From Zea mays (lineage: Eukaryota; Streptophyta; Magnoliopsida; Poales; Poaceae), in NCBI RefSeq assembly GCF_902167145.1, contig NC_050100.1:216250081-216314080 (forward strand): DNA of 64,000 nucleotides. The letters run 5' to 3'. The position numbers and the translations under genes were made by a program. The notes beneath the pieces are model-generated. The model saw only the letters and a list, made by a program, of their open reading frames with translations. It was not told the origin of the DNA and made no database searches. The number at the start of each line of letters is the position of its first letter. The first letter of the stretch is position 1. Positions 56,279 through 64,000 of the stretch are shown here, one piece after another.

Positions 56279-57076
56279 TAGTAACGGTGAATAGTAACGG
56301 TAAAAAGTAACGGTAAAAAGTAACGGTAAAAAGTAACAGTAAATAGTAACGGTAAAAAGTAACGGTAAATAGTAACGGTAAATAGTAACGGTAAAAAGTA
56401 ACGGTAAACGGTAAAAAGTAACGGTAAAAAGTAATGGTAAACGGTAAAAAGTAACGATAAAAAGTAACAGTAAAAAGTAACGGTAAACAGTAAAAAGTAA
56501 CGGTAAAAAGTAATGGTAAACGGTAAAAAGTAACGGTAAAAAGTAACAGTAAAAAGTAACGGTAAACGGTAAAAAGTAACGGTAAAAAGTAATGGTAAAT
56601 GGTAAAAAGTAACGGTAAAAAGTAACGGTAAATAGTAACGGTAAAAAGTAACGGTAAATAGTAACGGTAAATAGTAACGATGAACGAACGATGAACGATG
56701 AATAGGAACTATGAACGAACGATGAACGATCGAATGATCGAACGAACGAACGATCGGAATTTTGGCAGCATAACGGCAGGAAAAGGATTATTTGGACGAA
56801 CGAACGGACGAACGATCGAACGATCGGACGAACGGACGAACGAACCATGAACGATCGGACGAACGATCAAATGATCGGACGAACGAACGATCGGAATTTC
56901 GGCAGCATAACGGCAGGAAAAAGATTATTTGGACGAACGAACGGACGAACGATCGAACGATCGGACGAACGGACGAACGAACCATGAACGATCGGACGAA
57001 CGATCAAACGATCGGACGAACGAACGAATAAACTAAGAACAGGGGGACGAACGATCGAAGAACGATCGAACGATCC
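56279..57076. repeat. Simple-sequence arrays in the E2 5' LTR
   Basis: About 400 bp of AGTAACGGTAAAA-type units is followed by about 400 bp of CGAACGATCGGACGAACGG-type units. The second part contains a ~130-bp direct duplication around CAGCATAACGGCAGGAAAA. Minus-strand frames through it are spurious Ser/Arg/Val and Tyr/Phe/Leu repeats. Confidence 0.85.
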
Positions 57077-57665
57077 TTGTGCTAGTGTGTGCTTGTGTGG
57101 AAGGTGGAGTGGGAGTGGGCGTGTGGGTGTGGGGGGGAGGGAGTTGCCATGAAATGGCTTGGGGTGGGATGAGAGGAGGCCCTTGCCCCTCTATTTATAG
57201 CCATGGTGGGGGATTAGGGGGAGGGATGAGAGGATTAGTGGGAGGATGAGAGGATTAGTGGGAGATTAGCATGGATTTGTCTTATATGAGTGTAATTAGC
57301 TTGTAGAGCTCACCGTATGACACTGGAGGCATACGTATACGTATGAGCATGAGAAAAGTTATGGAGAAAATATTTGTGGGGGCTTGAAAAATGATTCTGA
57401 AGGTATTTCTTAGGAAGAAAATACTTGGAGATATATCGGTGGAATATCTAGGCAATATTTCTCGAAAGAACTTGAAGGGGATCACTAGGGAAAATATTTG
57501 TAGGATATTTTGAGGAGGATTTTGGAGAGAATATAGACCACTATATTTTATTTGCTGATATCAACTCGCAAAAAAACATTTTGAAATGAAATTTAAAATT
57601 CATTTTGAATTTAGAGGGAGTTTGAGAAAATTTCAAGATTTGAATTTTTGGGATGCTACAATCAC

Positions 57666-58142
57666 CCGCTTGCAGCTCACCGGAGACACCATGTTCGGTG
57701 CCCATCGAGGGTAACATGGCGCTCTCCCCCCCTCCTCCTTGCGGAAAGGCGACGTAGGGGCGTATGTAAAAAAGCCGAGTCTGTCCCTGATCGTCCTCTC
57801 GCCCTGTGCGGAGGCTCGGGGGCTGCTCTCGCAAACCCGGCTCCGGCCAAACCGTTGACAGCGTCAACATACCAGCCCGAGAGCTTGGGCCCCGACCGTG
57901 CACCCGGGCTACGGCCAGTTCGCATGAGGGAACAACCAGACCAGCCGAAGCGTCACGCAAGGCATTAAGACCTCGAAGGAGTGAAACCACTCCTCCGAGG
58001 CCTCGGGGGCTACACCCGGCGGGTGCGCTCGCGCGCACCCACCGGAACAAAATGCAACCGAGAAAGGCTGGTCCCCTTGCAAAAAAGTGCGACGAAAGCC
58101 TCCAAGCGAGTGCTAACACTCCCTTTGAGGCTCGGGGGCTAC
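57666..58142 (+). other. E1 3' region, last part, with polypurine tract
   Basis: E1 sequence resumes after E2 (one TSD copy) and is collinear with E3 25434-25915 read on the minus strand. The purine-rich GAGGCTCGGGGGCTAC directly before the LTR (58127-58142) is the polypurine tract. Confidence 0.85.
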
Positions 58143-59883
58143 TGTCGGGGACCATAATTAGGGGTACCCTCAAGACGCCTAATTCTCAGCTGGTAACCCC
58201 CATCAGCATAAAGCTGCAGAGGCCTGATGGGTGCGATTAAGTCAGGGATCAGTCCATACGAGTGACTCGATCACGCTTCACCCGAGCCTAGCCTCGGACT
58301 CGGGCAGCCGACCTCGAGGGACTTCCGTCTCGCCCGAGGCCCCCCTTTTAACGGCGGACACATCTCCGGCTCGCCCGAGGCCTTGGCTTCGCTAAGAAGC
58401 AACCCTGACTAAAACGTCGCACCGACTGACCAAGTTGCAGGAGCATTTAACGCAAAGGTGGCCTGACACCTCTATCCTGACGCGCGCCCCCCCGGCAGAG
58501 CCGAAGTGACCGCCGTCACTCCGCCGCTCCACTGACCGGTCTGACAGAAGGACAGCGCCGCCTGCGCCACTCCGACTGCAGTGCCACACGACAGAGTGAG
58601 TCTGACAGGCAGTCAGGTCTTGCCAAAGGCGCCATAGGAAACTCCGCTCCGCCCGACCCTAGGGCTCGGACTCGGGCTAAGACCCGGAAGACGGCGAACT
58701 CCGCTCTGCCCGACCCCAGGGCTCGGACTCGGGCTAAGACCCGGAAGACGGCGAACTCCGCTCCGCCCGACCCCAGGGCTCGGACTCGGGCTAAGACCCG
58801 GAAGACGGCGAACTCCGCTCCGCCCGACCCCAGGGCTCGGACTCGGGCTCAGCCCCAGAAGACGACGAACTCCACTCCGCCCGACCCCAGGGCTCGGACT
58901 CGGGCTCAGCCCCAGAAGACGGAGAACTCCGCTCCGCCCGACCCCAGGGCTCGGACTCGGGCTAAGACCCGGAAGACGGCGAACTCCGCTCCGCCCGACC
59001 CCAGGGCTCGGACTCGGGCTCAGCCCCAGAAGACGACGAACTCCGCTTCGCCCGACCCCAGGGCTCGGACTCCGCCCTGGCCTCTGCCAAACGATCTCCG
59101 CCTCGCCCGACCCAGGGGCTCGGGCTCGGCCTCGGCAACAGAAGACAGACTCGACCTCAGCTTCGGAGGAGCCCCCACGTCGCCCGACCTCGGACGCGGG
59201 CCCGCCACGTCAACAGGGAGCGTCATCATCATCCTACCCCGAGCCGACTCGGGTCACAGAGAACAAGACCGGTGTCCCATCTGGCTAGCTCCGCCAGATG
59301 GGCAATGATGGCGCCCCACAAGCTCTGTGACGACGGCGGCTCTCAGCTCTCTTACGGAAGCAGGGGGACGTCAGCAAGGACTCGACCGCCCCGACAGCTG
59401 TCCCTCCACCAGGCTCCGTTGCTCCTCCGACAGCCACGACATCACGCCAGCAGGGTGCCAAGATCTCTCCGGCTGCCACATTGGCATGTACTTAGGGCGC
59501 TAGCTCTCTCTCCGCTAGACACGTAGCACTCTGCTACACCCCCATTGTACACCTGGATCCTCTCCTTACGCCTATAAAAGGAAGGACCAGGGCCTTCTCA
59601 GAGAAGGTTGGCCGCGCGGGACCGAGGACGGGACAGGCGCTCTCTTGGGGCCGCTCGCTTCCCTCACCCGCGTGGACGCTTGTAACCCCCCTACTACAAG
59701 CGCACCCGACCTGGGCGCGGGACGAACACGAAGGCCGCGGGATTTCCACCTCTCTCACGCCCGACTCCGGCCACCTCGCCTCTCCCCCCTTCGCGCTCGC
59801 CCACGCGCTCGACCCATCTGGGCTGGGGCACGCAGCACACTCACTCGTCGGCTTAGGGACCCCCCGGTCTCGAAACGCCGACA
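58143..59883 (+). repeat. E1 3' LTR
   Basis: The 1741-bp partner of 9469-11208. Its promoter (TATAAAAG at 59573) faces the 3' half of the broken mTERF gene, which starts 5 bp after the LTR end. Confidence 0.95.
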
Positions 59884-60335
59884 GACAGGTTGTGTTCGTC
59901 GTGGCATGCCTCGGCCAGGAGACCATGGCCTCTAAGCTCAACATGATGGCCAAGATTCTCGGGTGCTCAGAAGTCGAGGTTGCCAGAATGGTGCAAAAGA
60001 ACCCGTTGGTGCTAACGTTCTCCAATGAGAAGATTCAGCGCGTCTGTGAGTTCCTGACCAATGCGGTCGGAGTCGATACCAAGTACATTCAGGGCAGGCC
60101 TTCAATGCTGTTGTATAGTCTGGAACGCCGGCTGGTGCCCCGACATTATGTGATGAAGGTGCTCCGAGAGAAAGGATTGGTTCCAAAAGATCATAGCTTC
60201 TTCTCGATGCCCCCACTTAGTGATAGCGTGTTCTGCTCCAAGTATGTACATCCTCATAAGGATGTTCTTCCTAGCCTTGCCGATGCATACGCATCTGCTT
60301 GCAATGGGAAGATAATCATCTTAGGCGTACCATGA
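59884..60335 (+). pseudogene. mTERF 3, 3' half
   Basis: After the second TSD copy (59884-59888) the mTERF frame resumes at 59889 exactly in phase with 9468. It encodes mTERF repeats (ILGCSEVEVARMVQKNP, TNAVGVDTKYIQGRPSML) and the C-terminal block RRLVPRHYVMKVLREKGL and LADAYASAC, ending at TGA 60333-60335. This half is lesion-free. ATG 59925 in ACCATGG (optimal context) would give a 136-aa C-terminal protein from an LTR-initiated transcript. Confidence 0.9.
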
Positions 60336-60551
60336 AGTGATTCCAGCAAACAGTCTATATGGGCAACAACTGCAGTTGTATCGTGCATGCCACTCTTGTG
60401 TCTTAACTTTATTCGGATACCCTGATTTGCACTCTGCAAGACTGCAACTCTGTACTTGATTCATACCTCAAGAAATGCAGAAACTGTTAGCATAAACAGC
60501 AGAAAAAAGTGAAAAACCTTTCAAAGCTAAGGGAAAAACTACGGGCATCAC

Positions 60552-62552
60552 TGTCACACCCGGATTTCTGGGCACCAAGACCCGGGCGCGAACATAATCA
60601 CCAGGTGTGCTGGGACCAAGTCTCACACATATGATGAATCATGGCACAGGATCGAATGTCACATCTTTACTATATAACAGGAGTTCTATACAAAATAAAT
60701 AAATAATTACATTATAAGGAGACAACGGTCCAGCAACCCAAAGTTGACTGGGAGACGACGGCCTAGATCTCTCACGAACACATCACAGCATCCTCCAAGC
60801 GCCTCATCCTGTGGTACCTGTTCTTGACCTGTGGGGGGGGTGTGAGACAGCAAGAGTGAGCTCACATACGTTCATCGCTCAACAAGTTGTGGGGAATAAT
60901 GTGCATGAACTCGCCAAAGGTGGGAGCTCATGTGAAGTGTAAGGCTTACCAAAGAGGATGGTTGAAGCTGAGCATTGCTTTTAAAGTTGGTCAAAATTTT
61001 ATTAGCAGTTACTAAGTATAAGTAAATACCAACCCAATTAAATAGTAGAACAGAAGTAACAACACCACCTGCGATGCAATGCATATGACAAATTGAATTT
61101 AAGTTCCATAAATTAATCATGTGAGGGTCCGAGCTGCTCATGACCGTGAGCACGGCTAGTATACCAGTTTTACACTCTACAGAGGTTGCGCATCTTTACC
61201 CACAAGTCATGTTACCCATCTGCCAAGGGATCGCGACTTCCCATACACCTCTACCGAGGAGGCGAGGCAGGGTAACACTACGAGGCCTTTACAAAGTTCC
61301 ACTAGCTTCAGAAAACCCGCTACAGTTTATAGGAAGCTCCAATGCAGGAATCCCTTGCAGGACCGCCATCGCAGCAAAATCCTCCCGAGGGCCTCCCTAC
61401 ACTGACCACTCCCCTACTGCCCTTGCCCCTTTCGGGTAAGGTAGTCTTCCACTAGCTTTCCTAATTAATCGGCCAAGGGCGTCCCATTAAACCCTTGTGG
61501 TAGCACTGTTTTCCCGGGTGGTCGCTCCATGTTCCAATTAACATAATGATCTTATCATGAACAGTAATAATAAACATATAATAAAAGTGTGATCATGAAT
61601 AATGTACCTTCATACCCAAAACCACATAAAGCACTAGCAAGTACTACCCAAAAAGTTCAGTGGTAAACAAGGTATAAAGATAGACAAACTAGGGTAACCT
61701 ATTGGGTCCCATCAAAATTAACCTATGCAGATCATTATGATTAATCAGAACATGGCTGGGTAAAAAGAAGTGATCAAGGGCACAACTTGCCTGGGACTTG
61801 AGATTCCAGGTAACAGGATGATCTTCAGGTGACTCGTGACCTCACGCTAGTCGTAGCAATACAAACAAGTAGTGTATAGGCAAAATTAACATCACACCAA
61901 ACATAAGGATAAACTGTATAATAATGATCTACGCGTCGCTACGAGATCGTGGGATCGAGAACTACTAAAATAGGAGTTATGGTTAAGAAGATATGGTTTT
62001 ACCAGGTTCTAAGTGATTAATCAATAAAACTATATATTATGGTGATTAAAATAAATCTTGTGAGAAAATATGTAACTAACTTAACTTTCAATCTTAGTTA
62101 CAACAGAATCATATTCCAGTAGATGATCATAATTAAAAATCCTATATTAACTCACATTAAACATGTCGATTCAATAGCCATAGGTTGGACAAATTAATTA
62201 TTTATTTTTGAGAACATGTGACATGATAAAATAAGGTTACTATGGTGTAGGTAATATTAGCATGAGTCCAACACAATTCGAATGGATCAAATTGGAATTA
62301 AAATGAGTAGATTATGGGGTTTACAAGTTTTCTAATCATTTTTACTTAAATTTTATACCTCAAAATAGATCCCAGGGGTTCATTTGCTGATTCCAGGGAC
62401 TTAATTGTGAAATACTTATACTATTGAGGGATGGCGGGTTGTTTCTTTGGAAACCGAGGGGCTTATTTGCACTTTAGCGCGGTCAAAGGGGCACGGATGG
62501 TTTTCTGGCCGTTAGATCTATATCTGACCGCCAAGATCAGATCAGACACTAC
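60552..62552. repeat. Probable LTR or LTR fragment of a gypsy-type element
   Basis: The region begins TGTCACACCCGGATTTC, a terminus typical of long grass gypsy LTRs. It has the same general style as the E2 LTR (non-coding, A+T-rich, similar motifs such as GGTCCAGCAACC and ACCACTCCC). I find no partner LTR, PBS or TSD, and the end is uncertain because a Harbinger-like element starts at 62553. No gene is seen in these 2 kb. Confidence 0.4.
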
Positions 62553-63295
62553 GGGCGCGTTTGGTTGCCTGGTTTTGGCCCAACCTGGCCCATGGGATCC
62601 AATATCCGGCTGTTTGGTTGCCTGCACTGCATCCAGACGCTGCATCCGCTCGTGCAAAACCCCCTCCCCAGCCTGGCTCCAGCGGCACGCCAGGAGTTCC
62701 CGTTTCTTCTCGGCCTGGCTGGCCGCGCACGCGAGCGGGCGAGCGCGCGCTCCGAAAGCTGTCTCCCGCCATGCAGCCGCCTTCGCGCGGGAAGCTACTA
62801 GAGTTACCGCCTCCCTTTCGCGCCAATCTCTGGTATTTCTAGCCCGCTGTGGCATCGCAGCCCTCTGTCGTCCCTTCTTCTTCCTCTCCTCCTTTCTTTC
62901 TCCCGGTGAGAGCAGGTGATGTTTTGTGCTATTTCCTCCTTCGTTTTCTGGATTTGCAAGATCTGTGGTGGCTACTAACATTTTTTGTGTTTCCCCTTTC
63001 CCTCGATCTATTGGAATCTGGTTAGGGTTCGTGGTCATCTCGGTTAGGGTTCTTGACAAAAAAGCGCAGGTAACCTCGAAGGCGCCCTAGATCTTGTGAT
63101 TCCCTGTGGATTAGGGTTGAAACTTTGCATATGATTCATGTCCCTTCCTGATGTTTCATTTTGTTATCTGAGCACATGTCCTAGTCATTGATGTTTCAAT
63201 TTGTTTTCTGAGCACATGTCTTAGTCATTGATGTTTCATTTTTTATGTGAGCACATGTTCTGAGCCATGCAATTTCCAATCTTGCTATGTATTAG

Positions 63296-63646
63296 ATGGC
63301 ACCCGTGGATCAGAGAACAATGCTTGTCAATCAAGCGGCTGCTTTTGTTGCTGTTATTTATGCATACTTCATGAGTAGGTTTAGGGTAGCACAAGCTGCA
63401 CGTCCTCAAATCACATATGGCCCGTTAAGTGCTATGGATGAGGAAAGGCAAGCAAATCTGAACAAAATTTACAATTGTAATGATGTAGAATGTATTAGCA
63501 TGCTGCGCATGCGAAGAGCTCCATTTTTCAACTTGTGTAACCTGTTTAGGGATAGAAGCTTGCTAAGGGACACCATACACAGTTCTATAGAAGAGCAAGT
63601 TGCAATGTTTCTACATGTAGTAGGCCACAACCAAAGGTTTAGTACA
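63296..63646 (+). CDS. PIF/Harbinger transposase-like N-terminal fragment
   Basis: Starting MAPVDQRTMLVNQ, the frame contains MLRMRRAPFFNLCNLFRDRS followed by EEQVAMFLHVVGHNQRF. This is the N-terminal helical (HTH-like) region typical of plant Harbinger nucleases (the ALP1 and DUF8040 type). The DDE catalytic domain that should follow HNQRF is absent. The formal frame continues to 63781 but stops being protein-like after HNQRF, where another frame becomes meaningful. It is either an internally deleted transposase or a host gene that recruited the N-terminal module. Confidence 0.65.
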
Positions 63647-63923
63647 TGTTGGCCGTCAAACTGGTGTCTACTCTTCCTGGGAAGCTTGCCATGCTCAAGT
63701 AAATGGTTTCAAAGGAGCTTGCTACAAAAGATACAATTCAAGAGAAGAAGCGATGACAGCTTTCAATGGTCACGACAATGAGGACAAACAACAGGAAGTT
63801 CCAGTACTTCTTAGGAACAAAGCTAGTGCTATTACAATTAAAGATGTAATAATATATGCAGGAGGTGTTGTAATATTAGTGCAAGCTTTAATCATTACAA
63901 TTTTAGTTTCCAAATTGATGTAA
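63642..63923 (+). CDS. RNase H1 N-terminal (viroplasmin-like) domain with hydrophobic tail
   Basis: In the frame one base on from the Harbinger frame, 93 codons run to TAA 63921-63923. The start VGRQTGVYSSWEACHAQV, then GFKGACYKRYNSREEAMTAF, matches the small RNA/DNA-hybrid-binding domain at the N-terminus of eukaryotic RNase H1, also found in the caulimovirus inclusion-body protein. After a charged linker a 20-plus residue hydrophobic segment (VIIYAGGVVILVQALIITIL) suggests a membrane anchor. No start codon of its own is obvious. A splice site or a 1-bp shift after HNQRF would fuse it to the upstream frame. The domain call is fairly secure; the gene structure is not. Confidence 0.6.
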   Translation, partial: VHVGRQTGVYSSWEACHAQVNGFKGACYKRYNSREEAMTAFNGHDNEDKQQEVPVLLRNKASAITIKDVIIYAGGVVILVQALIITILVSKLM

Positions 63924-64000
63924 TAATGGTTACATTAGCTGTTTGATCCCCTCTTGGTCTGTGGGGGTAACCTTACCGATGTATGCAAGAGGTGACTTTA

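Larger units (their letters stand above)
21429..57660 (-). mobile_element. LTR retrotransposon E2 (non-autonomous, very long LTRs), inserted in E1
   Basis: The termini are TGAAGCGTCCCC and GGGATGCTACA, with a perfect TSD ATCAC (21424-21428, 57661-57665). The element lies on the minus strand: the right LTR (54086-57660) adjoins a tRNA-iMet-type PBS, and the left LTR adjoins a purine-rich tract when read on the minus strand. The left LTR is split by E3. Net length is about 10.1 kb, of which about 7.1 kb is LTR. Only about 3 kb is internal, and it holds an unusual ORF with no gag, RT or integrase, so it must be mobilised in trans. The iMet PBS and 3.5 kb LTRs suggest a gypsy (Tekay/Del-like) relation, which is inference. 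Confidence 0.9.
54086..57660 (-). repeat. E2 5' LTR
   Basis: The uninterrupted 3575-bp copy. About 15 substitutions were seen against the split left LTR, plus copy-number changes in the simple arrays. It contains the second 5S-like block and two inverted TATAAATA boxes (near 55846 and 57190). Confidence 0.93.
9469..59883 (+). mobile_element. LTR retrotransposon E1 (Ty3/gypsy, Tat/Retand-type), host of the nest
   Basis: LTRs of 1740 bp (9469-11208) and 1741 bp (58143-59883), TGTCGGGG…GCCGACA, are flanked by a perfect TSD GACAG (9464-9468, 59884-59888). The gene order is gag-protease, RT, RNase H, second (archaeal-type) RNase H, integrase, then a long non-coding 3' region. The extra RNase H is the hallmark of the Tat lineage. 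The 3' region is interrupted at 21428/57661 by E2. Net length without nested elements is about 14.2 kb. The coding region carries four visible lesions. About 13 substitutions separate the LTRs. Confidence 0.95.
62553..64000 (+). mobile_element. PIF/Harbinger-like element, runs off the window
   Basis: GGGCGCGTTTGGTTGCCTGG at 62553 resembles a PIF/Harbinger terminal inverted repeat. A GC-rich leader, an intron-like segment ending TTAG directly before ATG 63296, and a Harbinger-type protein follow. No right terminus is in the window, so extent and completeness are unknown. Confidence 0.5.

Noticed and set aside
56123..56848. 241-aa Tyr/Phe/Leu and Ser/Arg repeat ORF
   Set aside because: It is translation of simple-sequence arrays in the E2 LTR.

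Overview
This 64 kb window is plant nuclear DNA, almost certainly from a panicoid grass (maize/sorghum/sugarcane type). The reasons are the tandem, apparently single-exon mTERF genes, grass-type MITEs, a plant snRNA promoter, and nested young LTR retrotransposons of grass Tat/Retand, long-LTR gypsy and SIRE-like copia types. No bacterial, organellar or CRISPR features were seen.

Left flank (1-9468), gene-bearing. Two nested MITEs lie at 77-473. A U1 snRNA gene (1528-1689) has a complete plant USE + TATA promoter. Three mTERF-family paralogs follow on the + strand: two intact (2357-3532 and 4293-5465), and a third starting at 8727. Between the second and third are two MITEs and a 1.2 kb Pack-MULE-like transposon (7473-8701). 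It carries an intron-containing fragment of a DUF819 membrane-protein gene and ends 26 bp upstream of the third mTERF start codon.

Centre (9469-59883). The third mTERF gene is split by a 50.4 kb, four-level nest of LTR retrotransposons. Every level has a perfect 5-bp target-site duplication (TSD). E1 (+, Tat/Retand-type gypsy, 14.2 kb net) sits in the mTERF gene with TSD GACAG. E2 (-, non-autonomous, 3.5 kb LTRs, 10.1 kb net) sits in the 3' region of E1 with TSD ATCAC. E3 (-, same family as E1, 14.0 kb net) sits in the left LTR of E2 with TSD AATAG. E4 (-, SIRE/Maximus-like copia with gag but no pol, 12.1 kb) sits in the gag frame of E3 with TSD GGTAG (+ strand). LTR-LTR differences counted by eye fall from about 13 per 1740 bp (E1) to 15 per 3500 (E2), 5 per 1796 (E3) and 1 per 2305 (E4). 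This matches the nesting order.

Right flank (59884-64000). The mTERF gene resumes in frame immediately after the TSD and ends at 60335. It is followed by an LTR-like repeat (from 60552) and a PIF/Harbinger-like element (from 62553). The N-terminal transposase-like frame of that element runs into a different frame encoding an RNase H1 N-terminal (viroplasmin-like) domain and a hydrophobic tail.

Items most worth a second look: a 5S rRNA promoter-like block inside both E2 LTRs; the unusual E2 ORF (dsRBD-like region, in-frame TAG); a TAG between protease and RT conserved in E1 and E3; a conserved antisense ORF with TATA-like box in the 3' region of E1 and E3; the possible LTR-driven C-terminal mTERF protein; and the Harbinger/RNase H1 junction.
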